A stretch of 33,853 nt of DNA, from positions 1-33,853 of the IMG/VR virus record IMGVR_UViG_3300025131_000220. One strand, given 5' to 3'. This DNA is from a virus. The first letter of the stretch is position 1. Each line of letters starts with the position of its first letter. Below, in pieces: positions 1 to 7,895 of this stretch. Under the pieces are notes generated by a model that worked only from the letters and a program-made list of their open reading frames with translations, did no database searches and was not told where the DNA came from. Position numbers and translations under genes: made by a program.

Positions 1-30
1 AAACATTTAAAGCTTCATTAAACGAGTAGA

Positions 31-408
31 ATGAGACCGAAAAAGAAGATTGTTCGATTACGGAATCAACATCCATTAATGTCAAATGCAGAGATTGGTA
101 GAAAAGTTGGAGTTTCCAGATCATATGTCCATACTATTTTAAAGAAAAATGATCTAGTAACCAATGTCCCACGCACATTAACCATAAAACATTGTGTCCT
201 TTGCGGTAATGTTATGAAAGGTAAGAAGCTCAGTCTTACCTGTTCACAGCGTTGCCGCTTTTTATATAACCGCATTAAAGTCGAGTGTTCTTACTGTACA
301 GTAGAGTTCTATTTAAGGCGTAGTGAAGTCTCTCAAAGATATAAACGAGGATATAAAAATATATATTGTTCTCGTTTGTGTTATAATAGAGGTCAGCGCA
401 ACAGCTAA
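31..408 (+). CDS. HTH and double Cys4 zinc-cluster protein
   Basis: Small basic protein of 125 residues. Residues about 17-39 read as a helix-turn-helix (N-A-E-I-G-R-K-V-G-V-S-R-S-Y-V), followed by two Cys4 clusters: C55/C58 with C71/C75, and C86/C89 with C113/C117. HTH plus zinc knuckles suggests a DNA-binding regulator or an accessory domain of the kind that accompanies phage homing endonucleases, but no HNH or GIY-YIG catalytic motif is visible. The ATG lies 12 bases after an in-frame TAA, so the start is nearly fixed, although the ribosome binding site is weak. It sits upstream of the promoter at 411-439 and so is probably the last gene of a preceding unit. Function not assigned. Confidence 0.7.
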   Translation: MRPKKKIVRLRNQHPLMSNAEIGRKVGVSRSYVHTILKKNDLVTNVPRTLTIKHCVLCGNVMKGKKLSLTCSQRCRFLYNRIKVECSYCTVEFYLRRSEVSQRYKRGYKNIYCSRLCYNRGQRNS

Positions 409-410
409 AT

Positions 411-439
411 TTGCCATATATCATTTTACGTGGTATACT
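411..439 (+). promoter_or_regulatory. Sigma-70-type promoter with extended -10
   Basis: TTGCCA (411-416) and TATACT (434-439) are separated by exactly 17 bases, and TGG directly before the -10 gives an extended -10 (TGn). Both boxes match the consensus at 5 of 6 positions. It lies in the gap between two genes, 35 bases before the ATG at 474, and would let host RNA polymerase transcribe the replication operon. This is the best promoter I see in the first half of the window. Confidence 0.75.
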
Positions 440-473
440 TGTGTAAATTAGTCGAAGAAAAGGAGGAAATATT

Positions 474-803
474 ATGAGTAAAGCAACAGTGGAAAGCATA
501 GTTGAATATCTATATGATGTTCTAGAATGTGAGGAAGCACAAACTAAGCCTATCATCAAAAAGTTTATAGCTGATATTGAACTCTTTGATAAAAAACAAC
601 ATGATTATGGGCCACATAATATAGGTAAATTTGGTACTACCGGTGTTTTAGTACGTAGTAGTGATAAACTAGAGAGGCTGATTAACCTTTATAAGAGGAA
701 TGAGAAGCCTGAAGTAGATGAGCCTATTACCGAAACTTGGCAAGACCTATCAGTATATGGAGCAATCGCTAGAGTTTGTGAGGACGATGAGTGGGTAAGT
801 TAA
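474..803 (+). CDS. Nmad1/DUF1599-like nucleotide-modification-associated protein
   Basis: 109 residues. The core K-x-H-D-Y-G (about 57-61), L-V-R-S-S-D-K-L-E-R-L (about 74-84) and T-W-Q-D-L-S-V-Y-G-A-I (about 102 on the helix before the end) follows the pattern I know from the DUF1599/Nmad1 family, alpha-helical proteins related to MazG-type nucleotide pyrophosphohydrolases and found in phages with modified or unusual nucleotides. The start ATG has AAGGAGG spaced 8 bases upstream. It is the first gene after the promoter at 411-439 and abuts the sigma-like gene with no gap. A role in handling a nucleotide pool is likely by family; the substrate cannot be read from sequence. Confidence 0.65.
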   Translation: MSKATVESIVEYLYDVLECEEAQTKPIIKKFIADIELFDKKQHDYGPHNIGKFGTTGVLVRSSDKLERLINLYKRNEKPEVDEPITETWQDLSVYGAIARVCEDDEWVS

Positions 804-1307
804 ATGGAAATTAATAACGATTTAATTGTACAATGGGAGCCTAAAATTCAAAAGTTATTAGCTAATACTTTTGTAGTTGGGATGGATAGAGATGATATCG
901 CACAAGAACTCCGCATTGCTATTATTAAAGCGGCTAAGGGATTTGATGAAGATAGAGGAGTTATCTTCCATACATACCTTCATACAGCCATGGTTAATAC
1001 CTTAAGAACATTAATCTCTAGGGGACAGAGACAACAAATAGATTTAAGCTTAGAAACGACTGTTACCGATGAAGAGCTTATCCCATCATCTATATTAAAA
1101 GCATTAGAAGACCCTGTAAATACCTTTGAAGAAATAGACTTTAACGATCTATTAGCTGGATTTAAGCTAACTTCTACAGAACGTTCCTTTATTACATTAC
1201 GTTTAGAAGGATTAACTATGGACGAGATTTCAGAAGATTTACAAACATCTGCATACAAGTTACGATCAGTACTTAGAGAGAAGTTAGGAGATTTTTTTGG
1301 TCAATAA
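804..1307 (+). CDS. Sigma-70-like RNA polymerase sigma factor
   Basis: 167 residues, two sigma regions. Residues about 25-72 resemble region 2 (D-R-D-D-I-A-Q-E-L, K-A-A-K-G-F-D-E-D-R-G, F-H-T-Y-L-H-T-A-M-V-N), the segment that binds the polymerase clamp and the -10 element. Residues about 120-165 resemble region 4 with a helix-turn-helix (L-T-S-T-E-R-S-F-I-T-L-R-L-E-G-L-T-M-D-E-I), which reads the -35. This is the short ECF/late-phage sigma layout. The gene begins one base after the previous stop (TAA then ATG), so it may be translationally coupled. It could direct transcription of late genes; several TAGTATAAT motifs occur before late genes, though a link is only a guess. A related HTH regulator without sigma function remains possible. 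Confidence 0.75.
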   Translation: MEINNDLIVQWEPKIQKLLANTFVVGMDRDDIAQELRIAIIKAAKGFDEDRGVIFHTYLHTAMVNTLRTLISRGQRQQIDLSLETTVTDEELIPSSILKALEDPVNTFEEIDFNDLLAGFKLTSTERSFITLRLEGLTMDEISEDLQTSAYKLRSVLREKLGDFFGQ

Positions 1308-1560
1308 ATTTTTTGGGGGACGAAGAAACCGAAGAAAAGGTGAACTTTTAAAACGACCTAAACCGGATTTGACAGATGAGGAAAAAAGGTTTACACTTAT
1401 CTACGTACAAGAGGGTACGTCTGAGGCGAAAAACCTTGGAGTATACCAATCATTAGAAGAAGCAAAGGATGTATTACAAAAAAGTGTGGTTAAAACAGGT
1501 GTGTTACACATTTTTACAGAAGATAGCAGAGTTTTATATTCTGAGAACAGGGAGGTATAG
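1297..1560 (+). CDS. Small protein of unknown function
   Basis: 87 residues, starting with TTG that overlaps the end of the sigma gene by 11 bases; TAGGAG lies about 7 bases upstream and supports this start. The N-terminus is strongly basic (G-G-R-R-N-R-R-K), followed by an alternating strand/helix pattern: F-T-L-I-Y-V strand, S-L-E-E-A-K-D-V-L-Q-K helix, V-L-H-I-F strand, and a charged end. That pattern fits a small alpha/beta fold. Not recognised. It is tightly placed between the sigma gene and the helicase, so it belongs to the same transcript. Confidence 0.7.
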   Translation: MVNKFFGGRRNRRKGELLKRPKPDLTDEEKRFTLIYVQEGTSEAKNLGVYQSLEEAKDVLQKSVVKTGVLHIFTEDSRVLYSENREV

Positions 1561-2808
1561 ATGCAAAGCAGTGATTTTATAGAATCTGGAATCATTTTCA
1601 GTTTGAATACACGAGCCGATTTAGGTAAGTTTAAGTATTCTAAGTCTGATTTTCAAAAACACGGTGACGCTTACACGTTTTTAGTAGAGCATTTCGATAA
1701 TTATGGAGAATTTCCGTCTCCTGAAACGCTATGTGAGAATTATCCTACACTTGATCCATCAGCACAAAGCCTTAACTTAGACTATGCTCTAGACGCTTTT
1801 CGGGATCAGTTATTATTTAGACAAATTGTAGGTACTTTTCAATCAAATAAAGAATTGGTGAGTACAGAACCTAAACAAGCGTTGTCTAAAATTATGACTG
1901 CTTTAGGAGATATTGAATTAGTCTATGATGAAGATGTGGTTGAGTACAGTAGAAAGGCTGATAAGAGATTAGAGTCATGGAAAGACCGTAAAACGAAGCG
2001 TAAACTTGGAGGTGGTCTACTTGGAGTACCAACATCCTTCCCAACTATCAATTCTACAGGTGTAGGATGGATGCCGGGAGAGTTGATTTCTCTTTATGCA
2101 AGACCTACGGTAGGTAAAACATGGTTATGTGTCCATGCAGCAGCTACAGCAGTGCTAAACGGCTTCAGAACTCTGTTAGTTTCTACAGAAATGCCTGTAG
2201 ATTCCATTAGTTTAAGAACAGATGTTGTTCTAGCTAATATGATGGGGTACAATCTATCGCATAGAGCCTTGAGAAACGGTGATGAAATGGATGAAGAGGA
2301 GTATAGAGTCTTCCTTCAAGCTGTGGAAGATCAACAGTTACTAGTTTGTGACCATATAGAAGGAGCTTCCAGCATTACAATTGATAGTATAGCTAGTCTT
2401 ATTCGGAAACATTCACCTGATTTCGTAGTTTTAGACGGTATCTATCTAGTTAGTACAGGTAAATTGCAAAAAGCTATGTGGGAACAGTCCCACGCAGTCT
2501 TTTATGGTATGAAAAACTTATGTTTGTCTACCAACACACCTATTTTAGTATCTACTCAGGCTACGAGAGACGCTGCAGCTAATATGTTCGCTCCTCCTAG
2601 ACCTGATCAGGTAGCTTTTGGTGACGCATTGATTAGAGCATCAGATGTAGCGATGGCAATGGCTATGGTAGAGGGCGATGACCAGAAAAGATTAGTCCAA
2701 TATCAGAAATATAGAGATGGGCAACTACATTTAGATTCTACAATGTTAAATTGGGATGTAAATAAGGGAAACATTAACGAAGTTCCTTATGAAGATCAAA
2801 TATTTTAA
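1561..2808 (+). CDS. DnaB-type replicative DNA helicase
   Basis: 415 residues with the RecA-like core of DnaB helicases in the C-terminal two thirds. The Walker A box is at R181-P-T-V-G-K-T187, preceded by the typical G-E-L-I-S-L-Y-A strand; V-V-L-D-G-I around residue 290 is the Walker B strand; T-P-I-L-V-S-T-Q near residue 330 is the H3-like motif. The N-terminal 130 residues are less conserved and would be the primase-interacting and ring-forming part. It is expected to unwind the fork as a hexamer in front of the polymerase at 5029-6996. The ATG directly follows the preceding TAG, with GGGAGG 6 bases upstream. The primase gene lies two genes on. Confidence 0.85.
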   Translation: MQSSDFIESGIIFSLNTRADLGKFKYSKSDFQKHGDAYTFLVEHFDNYGEFPSPETLCENYPTLDPSAQSLNLDYALDAFRDQLLFRQIVGTFQSNKELVSTEPKQALSKIMTALGDIELVYDEDVVEYSRKADKRLESWKDRKTKRKLGGGLLGVPTSFPTINSTGVGWMPGELISLYARPTVGKTWLCVHAAATAVLNGFRTLLVSTEMPVDSISLRTDVVLANMMGYNLSHRALRNGDEMDEEEYRVFLQAVEDQQLLVCDHIEGASSITIDSIASLIRKHSPDFVVLDGIYLVSTGKLQKAMWEQSHAVFYGMKNLCLSTNTPILVSTQATRDAAANMFAPPRPDQVAFGDALIRASDVAMAMAMVEGDDQKRLVQYQKYRDGQLHLDSTMLNWDVNKGNINEVPYEDQIF

Positions 2809-2820
2809 GAAGGAGGTACT

Positions 2821-3021
2821 ATGAGTATGTTTAATTGGTTGTTTAGTAATAACATGGATAGGGAAAATAGCACATTTGTGAAGACTCTCAAGAGCAAAGG
2901 CGCAAATAAAACTGCTGTTACTATCACTGTTGGTGACATTAAGAATGGTATTGTTGTAGACGAATACGGCTACAATAATGAAGTCGTTCTATTTCTACGC
3001 AAGAACAAGAAGGATAGGTAG
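2821..3021 (+). CDS. Small protein of unknown function
   Basis: 66 residues with an excellent ribosome binding site (AAGGAGG, 5 bases before the ATG). The middle is a strand-rich piece (K-T-A-V-T-I-T-V-G-D-I, G-I-V-V-D-E-Y-G, N-E-V-V-L-F-L) and the tail is basic (R-K-N-K-K-D-R). It sits between helicase and primase, so a replication accessory role is plausible, but no family is recognised. Confidence 0.65.
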   Translation: MSMFNWLFSNNMDRENSTFVKTLKSKGANKTAVTITVGDIKNGIVVDEYGYNNEVVLFLRKNKKDR

Positions 3022-3023
3022 AG

Positions 3024-3884
3024 ATGGATTGGACTCAACTATTACTTGAAGCAGGGTTGGATATCCCTTTAGAAAACCCTCAATTCATTATAAAATGCCC
3101 CTTTCACGATGATGTCCATGCTTCTTGCTCCATAAATGTCGATAAAGGCATGTGGATTTGCTTTAGAGGATGTGGACAGGGAAGTTTAAGGTCTTTTATA
3201 CAGAGGTTTCTAGGGTTTGATGACTCTGCTTTAAGTAAATACTTAGATGAACGTGAGTTCTCCTTTGACATAAATATGTTTGATGAGGAATTGCCACTAG
3301 AAACAGGGGATTTACCCGAAGTCGAGTCTCCCTTTAAGCATGGATATGTTCCAGAGTGGATTTTCGACAGGGGATTTAATAAGAAAGTCTTAAAACGATG
3401 GGATTGTGGGATAGATAGCTATAATAATCTAATTATTCCTATTAAAGACAGAGGATTTAGACTGGTGGGATGGGTTACTCGTCAATATAACAGGGAACCT
3501 AAGTATCTATATTCAAAAGGATTGAAGAAATCGAAAGTTTTGTTCGGAGAATTCAATATTGAACCATGTTCCTTTGTTTGTATAACAGAAGGAACTTTAG
3601 ACACCATGTGGTTGGATCAACACGGCTATAATTCTGTAGCAATACTAGGGGCAAACATGTCCACTAGTCAACAAGAAGCAGTTTTAAAGCTGCCAACCGA
3701 TGAATTGGTACTGTGTTTAGATAATGATGATGCAGGGAGAATAGGTACGGATCGCATCATGAGTTGCATATCTAATAGATTTGTGGTAAGCTATGTACAA
3801 TTACCAAATGGATACAAGGATGTGCAAGATATTCGAGACAAAACATTATTAAGTGAAGTAATTAAAGAAAGAACTTTTTGGTAA
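3024..3884 (+). CDS. DNA primase, CHC2 zinc finger plus TOPRIM
   Basis: 286 residues. The N-terminus carries the CHC2-type zinc ribbon of bacterial and phage primases: C25-x2-H28 and C46-x3-C50. A TOPRIM fold follows: I-T-E-G-T-L-D (about 189-195, the catalytic Glu) and L-C-L-D-N-D-D-A-G (about 231-239, the DxD metal site). It would lay RNA primers for the polymerase and probably works with the helicase two genes upstream. It is much shorter than cellular DnaG (about 600 residues) because the helicase-binding domain is missing; this compact form is usual in phages. The stop is followed by the ribosome binding site of the SSB-like gene. Confidence 0.85.
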   Translation: MDWTQLLLEAGLDIPLENPQFIIKCPFHDDVHASCSINVDKGMWICFRGCGQGSLRSFIQRFLGFDDSALSKYLDEREFSFDINMFDEELPLETGDLPEVESPFKHGYVPEWIFDRGFNKKVLKRWDCGIDSYNNLIIPIKDRGFRLVGWVTRQYNREPKYLYSKGLKKSKVLFGEFNIEPCSFVCITEGTLDTMWLDQHGYNSVAILGANMSTSQQEAVLKLPTDELVLCLDNDDAGRIGTDRIMSCISNRFVVSYVQLPNGYKDVQDIRDKTLLSEVIKERTFW

Positions 3885-3907
3885 GCAGAAATAAGAAGGA
3901 GGAAAAA

Positions 3908-4606
3908 ATGAGCGGTATAAATAGAATAGCTACAAAACGAGAACAGATTAGGAATCCTCAATCGGATAAACCTACAAATAGAGAAGTATGGTTTAAGGAC
4001 GGAGATCAGGCTTTTATATCACCTGTAGCAACAGGAGATGAGAATGATAACAAGCTTGATGAAATCTACCTATACACATTCAGAAATTCAGAATCTAGGT
4101 GGACTAACCGTCTGATTGATGATTCTGTAGATAATAGTGATGTTCCTGCAAATATGAGACCTTCTCATAAGTTTGCTTTTTGGGCATATATACATGAGAT
4201 AGTCCATCCAGAGAAGAGGAATGATTCATGGGAAGAAGTGGCCGGTCCCGGTGGACGTAAAGTGTTCAAAGAGAACGTAGAAGATTTCCGTATTATAGCA
4301 CTGACATTTGGTAGAAGTGATTATATATGGAATCAGTTAGTGGATGTCTACAATGATTGGGGCGGTCTGAATAAAGGAGTTATGCGAGTTAAACGTACTG
4401 GTACAGGAATGTATGATACATCATATGCTCTAGCAGCAACTGCCAGAAACTCAGAAATTCCTGATGAACGATTAGAGGAAGTTAACGAACTTCCATCTAT
4501 ACGAGCGTACTTCCTTGAACGGTATGGAAATACCACATCTGTAGAAGGTGGAACTGAGGCAGTATCTTTAGACGAAGAAGATAAGTCTAATGACAACTTA
4601 TTCTAG
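3908..4606 (+). CDS. Probable single-stranded DNA-binding protein
   Basis: 232 residues. I chose ATG 3908 because AAGGAGG lies just upstream; an in-frame TTG at 3878 also exists but would put that binding site inside the gene. The body is rich in aromatic and basic residues (W-F-K-D-G-D-Q-A-F, Y-L-Y-T-F-R, F-A-F-W-A-Y-I-H-E) and the last 25 residues are acidic and end in D-N-L-F. An acidic tail with a terminal aromatic is the protein-interaction feature of phage SSBs such as T7 gp2.5 and T4 gp32. Location between primase and polymerase supports the role. No fold-level match was tested. Confidence 0.65.
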   Translation: MSGINRIATKREQIRNPQSDKPTNREVWFKDGDQAFISPVATGDENDNKLDEIYLYTFRNSESRWTNRLIDDSVDNSDVPANMRPSHKFAFWAYIHEIVHPEKRNDSWEEVAGPGGRKVFKENVEDFRIIALTFGRSDYIWNQLVDVYNDWGGLNKGVMRVKRTGTGMYDTSYALAATARNSEIPDERLEEVNELPSIRAYFLERYGNTTSVEGGTEAVSLDEEDKSNDNLF

Positions 4607-5039
4607 ACTAGAGATAGACGAATACTTTTCTCAGATCGCTACTTTAGTAGGTGAACGCAGTACTTGTAGAAGACGTAAGGTGGGATGTGTTCTAGTAGAT
4701 TCTAGAAAACATATTGTAGCTACTGGTTATAATGGAGTCCCATCTGGATTTACGCATTGTCTAGACCAGCCCTGCGAGGGAGCTACTGCTCCTTCTGGGG
4801 TTGACCTAGATAAATGTCTGGCAGTCCATGCTGAAGTTAATGCATTCCTACAACTAACTTCTGAAGATACATTAACAGCCTACTTACCAGCAACTCCATG
4901 CTTTTCTTGTGCTAAGATGATATGTAATAGTAATGTTGTTAGAATAGTGGCTCAGGAATGGTATCCTCATCCTACGGTTAAAGAAATGTTTGAGAATGCT
5001 GATATAGAATTAGTAGTAAGGAACAGTAATGTTAGTTAA
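4590..5039 (+). CDS. dCMP deaminase
   Basis: 149 residues, zinc-dependent cytidine/deoxycytidylate deaminase family. The zinc ligands and catalytic Glu are visible: H80-A-E82 and P-C104-x2-C107. G-C-V-L-V-D near the N-terminus and G-Y-N-G-V-P-S-G-F are typical of dCMP deaminases. The enzyme turns dCMP into dUMP, feeding thymidylate synthesis, usually as a hexamer under dCTP/dTTP control. Family members often have an extra zinc site, for which the Cys around residues 54-60 are candidates. The gene overlaps the SSB-like gene by 17 bases and the polymerase gene by 11, indicating coupled translation. Confidence 0.9.
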   Translation: MTTYSRLEIDEYFSQIATLVGERSTCRRRKVGCVLVDSRKHIVATGYNGVPSGFTHCLDQPCEGATAPSGVDLDKCLAVHAEVNAFLQLTSEDTLTAYLPATPCFSCAKMICNSNVVRIVAQEWYPHPTVKEMFENADIELVVRNSNVS

Positions 5040-6996
5040 TGTAGAAAATTATGAGACCGTTAAAAACGAATTAAAACTTTTCGATAGTTTAGTAGTTGAT
5101 GTAGAAACAAATGGTTTAAATTCATTCACTAAGAATCAAATATGTGGTATAGGATTAGGAACATTAGAAGGAAAGACTTATTACTTTCCGTTTCTTCACC
5201 AACAGGGGGGAAATCTCCCACAAAACCTTAAGCTCGACCTTATAGAGTTTCTTAATACTGTCGATAGTTTAATAGGATATAATATTAAGTTCGATCTTCA
5301 TTTTCTAGTGAAAGAGGGGCTAGTTATTAAAGATCAAAAATTGATAGATGTTATTGTTATGGTTAGACTTACAGAACCTTCTGAAGAGAATGATCTATCA
5401 TTAACTAAGACTATAACGCGTAGTTATGGTGAAGAGGCTGCACAATACGATATAGACACGAAGAAGTACCTAAAGACTAATAAATGGCATAAGGACTTCT
5501 CTGAGGCTCCTGTGGATGTGCTAGGGCCATACTGCGAACAAGATGTAAAGTGGACGGCTGCTTTATATAGAGATAGGTTAGAACAAATAAAGCATACACA
5601 ACAAGAAAAAGTGTTTGAATTAGAGTGCAAATTAACAAAAGTTCTCTATAATATGGAGCATAAAGGTATTTCTATTGATCTTCCATATGCTAGTAAAGCA
5701 GCTACAAAGATTAAAGAACGACAACAGGAACTTACTGAGCAGATATTCGCTGAAGTAGGGGAATTTAATATTAATAGTACTCAACAAATTAGTGAGGTGA
5801 TGAATAATAATGGTATATATTCACCTATCGTAACTCCAAAGGGAGCGCAATCGTGGAATGAAGCAGCCTTAGTGCAGATTAACAATCCATTAGCTGGCTT
5901 AATTCGTCAGTATAGAGCATTAGGAAAACTTTTTTCTACTTATTTAGAACCTTATTTAGAGAGTAATGTTCAACATACTTCATTTTGTAATTGGGGAACA
6001 CTGACAGGAAGGCTATCATCTCGTGAACCAAACCTTCAGAATATACCTAGGAATCATTTTAAACTGGCGACCGTTGATTTAGATGATGAGGAACGAGATG
6101 TGGTTAGAGGAAGGGTCAACGCGTTAATAGCTTCTAAAGGTGGAGCGACTAATTTAGAGTTAGACGACGATGTAGTAGACACATGGAGCTTTATTGGGGA
6201 CGAATCCTACGATGAATCTGATAAATCCCAAATAGCTATAAGGAGATTGTTTGTACCTAGGGAAGATTACTCTTTAATTTCTTTTGATTATTCTCAAATG
6301 GAAGTTAGAGTCTTTTTAAGCTACTTCCAAAATGATGAAATTACAGAGTTGTTAAGTAAATCAGGTATTGATTTTCATGGAGAAGCAGCTAAATTAGCGT
6401 TTAATGTTAAAGAAGAAGATAAAGAATTTAAATTTTATAGGCAAATGGCTAAAGCTATTACTTTTGGAACTATTTATGGGATAGGAAGTAACAAATTGTC
6501 CCAACAGTTGGGTACATCAGCAAGACAAGCATTAGATTATAAGAGAAAATATTTCGCAGGACTGAAAGGTTCCAAAGAATTTTTCGATAGCGTAGTACAA
6601 ACAGTGACAAATCGTGGGTGGATTAAGAATAGATATGGTAGAATATATAAAATCCCTAAAGATTTAGGGTATAAAGGAGTAAACTATCTGGTTCAAGGCA
6701 CATCAGCCGACATCTTAAATGAAAGAATAATAGAAGTAGATAAATACTTACAAGGAACTAACAGTAATGTTTTATTACAAGTTCATGATGAGATTATTTG
6801 CGAGATACATAAGGATGATTTGGATGTTGTACCACCTGAAATTCAAAGGCTGCTGGAAACTAATAGTTTAAACATTCCTTTATATGTTGATATGGAGGTG
6901 TGTACTCCATCTTGGGCGACTAAAAAAGATTTTAATGCAGATTTGCCATCTATGGCAAAAGATGATATAATAGATCACATAGATTGGAACGAATAA
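5029..6996 (+). CDS. Family A DNA polymerase with 3'-5' exonuclease
   Basis: 655 residues. The proofreading domain has exo I D24-V-E26, exo II D89 in N-I-K-F-D, and exo III Y168-x3-D172 (DEDDy type). The polymerase domain has motif A with D420 in F-D-Y-S-Q-M-E-V-R, motif B R471-Q-M-A-K-A-I-T-F479-G-T-I-Y-G, and motif C Q584-V-H-D587-E588. Phe at position 479 of motif B matches E. coli Pol I rather than the Tyr of T7. No 5' nuclease domain is present. Oddity: about 64 residues separate N-L-Q-N-I-P (335-340) from R-R-L-F-V-P (405 on), where cellular enzymes have about ten; this acidic insert is discussed as a finding. It would be the phage replicase. Confidence 0.95.
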   Translation: MLVNVENYETVKNELKLFDSLVVDVETNGLNSFTKNQICGIGLGTLEGKTYYFPFLHQQGGNLPQNLKLDLIEFLNTVDSLIGYNIKFDLHFLVKEGLVIKDQKLIDVIVMVRLTEPSEENDLSLTKTITRSYGEEAAQYDIDTKKYLKTNKWHKDFSEAPVDVLGPYCEQDVKWTAALYRDRLEQIKHTQQEKVFELECKLTKVLYNMEHKGISIDLPYASKAATKIKERQQELTEQIFAEVGEFNINSTQQISEVMNNNGIYSPIVTPKGAQSWNEAALVQINNPLAGLIRQYRALGKLFSTYLEPYLESNVQHTSFCNWGTLTGRLSSREPNLQNIPRNHFKLATVDLDDEERDVVRGRVNALIASKGGATNLELDDDVVDTWSFIGDESYDESDKSQIAIRRLFVPREDYSLISFDYSQMEVRVFLSYFQNDEITELLSKSGIDFHGEAAKLAFNVKEEDKEFKFYRQMAKAITFGTIYGIGSNKLSQQLGTSARQALDYKRKYFAGLKGSKEFFDSVVQTVTNRGWIKNRYGRIYKIPKDLGYKGVNYLVQGTSADILNERIIEVDKYLQGTNSNVLLQVHDEIICEIHKDDLDVVPPEIQRLLETNSLNIPLYVDMEVCTPSWATKKDFNADLPSMAKDDIIDHIDWNE

Positions 6997-7009
6997 AAAG
7001 GAGTAAATT

Positions 7010-7195
7010 ATGAAATTGTCAAAAAAACTAATCACATTAGGAATATTAACCGCTAGTGCTGTAACCGTAATTGTTAATTTTGAAGGGGTGGTATTAGGCT
7101 CAAAGAAGGCTTATAAATATGCGAATAAGTTTAAGAAAGCTAAAGATGAGCATACTTATGACAAGCTTACGAAAGATGATGTGGCTTGGGGATAG
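7010..7195 (+). CDS. Small membrane-anchored protein, function unknown
   Basis: 61 residues with a good AAGGAG site 7 bases before the ATG. A basic start (K-L-S-K-K) is followed by a hydrophobic stretch at about 7-29 that could be a signal anchor or one membrane helix, and then a Lys/Tyr-rich charged tail (residues 32-57). No Cys and no lipobox. Typical of small phage proteins that sit in the inner membrane; not recognised further. Confidence 0.65.
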   Translation: MKLSKKLITLGILTASAVTVIVNFEGVVLGSKKAYKYANKFKKAKDEHTYDKLTKDDVAWG

Positions 7196-7196
7196 C

Positions 7197-7427
7197 ATGA
7201 GCATTGTAATTAAATGCATGTTCCCAGATGAAATGATTCGTAGACCTGTAATATATGAATTAGGGACTCGATTTTTAGTCGTGACTAACATTAAACAGGC
7301 TGATATAACTCCCTATGTTGGATGGGTTACATTAGATGTAACAGGTGAAAAGCAGGAAATAGAAAAAAGTATAGAATGGCTTAAACAAATTGGTGTAGAA
7401 GTAGAGCTATTAGAGAAGGAGGATTAA
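7197..7427 (+). CDS. Stand-alone NIL-domain protein
   Basis: 76 residues. The ATG at 7197 follows the previous TAG by one base; a longer reading from 7119 would run across the upstream gene in another frame and is rejected. The whole protein matches the NIL pattern: strand I-V-I-K-C-M-F at the start, R-R-P-V-I-Y-E-L-G helix entry, V-G-W-V-T-L-D-V-T-G strand, E-I-E-K-S-I-E-W-L-K helix, and G-V-E-V-E-L-L final strand. NIL is the ferredoxin-like, ACT-related domain best known as the methionine-sensing tail of the MetN transporter ATPase. As a free domain it probably binds a small ligand or acts as a dimer; no ligand is known here. Confidence 0.65.
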   Translation: MSIVIKCMFPDEMIRRPVIYELGTRFLVVTNIKQADITPYVGWVTLDVTGEKQEIEKSIEWLKQIGVEVELLEKED

Positions 7428-7429
7428 AT

Positions 7430-7648
7430 ATGGCAAAAGTTAGCGTACATTTAGGATTTACGTTTAGAGTGGGTGATTTATCTACTAATCAATATGGACG
7501 TATGGATTTATCTGTAGATCAGATTGATACAGAACTGCCTATAGATGAACAATTAAAGGAATCAGAGCAGGCTGCAGAACTGGTGTGGCAATTTGTTAAA
7601 GGGAAGATTGATTCGCAGATTGATGGAGTATTAGATGAGTCAGAATAG
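7430..7648 (+). CDS. Small conserved-looking phage protein, function unknown
   Basis: 72 residues, ATG with AGAAGGAGG upstream. It has an N-terminal strand pair (V-S-V-H-L-G-F-T-F-R-V-G-D-L), a central Q-I-D-T-E-L motif, and a C-terminal amphipathic acidic helix (E-Q-L-K-E-S-E-Q-A-A-E-L-V-W-Q-F-V). I recall similar short proteins with N-Q-Y-G and Q-I-D-T-E-L near replication genes of phages, without a known role. It overlaps the next gene by 14 bases. Confidence 0.65.
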   Translation: MAKVSVHLGFTFRVGDLSTNQYGRMDLSVDQIDTELPIDEQLKESEQAAELVWQFVKGKIDSQIDGVLDESE

Positions 7649-7895
7649 TAGTGGAGAAGGGCTAAGAGCAAGTGTTTTAGAGGCTGTATTGGCTGAACGA
7701 GAACGTCAAGAAGGTCTCTGGGGAGACCAATCAGGGCATTCTGACGCGTGGTGGACTGTTATAGCAGCAGAAGGGAGCGGTAAAGTAGCTAGAGCCGTTT
7801 ATGAACAGGATGTAGCTAAGGCTTACTTAGAGATTATTCAAATCTGTTCCGTATACTTTGCTTGGGCTGAAGCTATATTAAGGAGAACTAAATGA
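7635..7895 (+). CDS. MazG-like nucleotide pyrophosphohydrolase-type protein
   Basis: 86 residues. The layout V-L-A-E-R-E-R-Q-E-G-L-W-G (about 18-30), then I-A-A-E-G-S-G-K-V-A-R-A-V-Y (about 45-58) and L-E-I-I-Q-I-C-S-V-Y-F-A-W-A-E-A follows the small phage relatives of MazG, where helices carrying Glu and Asp bind magnesium and cleave (d)NTPs to monophosphates. The usual E-E-x-G-E is replaced by A-E-G-S-G-K, so one metal-binding Glu may be absent and activity is uncertain. GGAG lies 7 bases before the ATG. The gene ends in an ATGA overlap with the recombinase gene, a clear case of TGA used as a stop. Confidence 0.55.
   Translation: MSQNSSGEGLRASVLEAVLAERERQEGLWGDQSGHSDAWWTVIAAEGSGKVARAVYEQDVAKAYLEIIQICSVYFAWAEAILRRTK

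Noticed and set aside
3878-3907. TTG start for the SSB-like protein
   Set aside because: AAGGAGG lies between it and ATG 3908, so the latter is the real start.
7119-7196. Longer start for the NIL protein at 7119
   Set aside because: It lies wholly in the upstream gene in another frame; ATG 7197 begins exactly at the domain.
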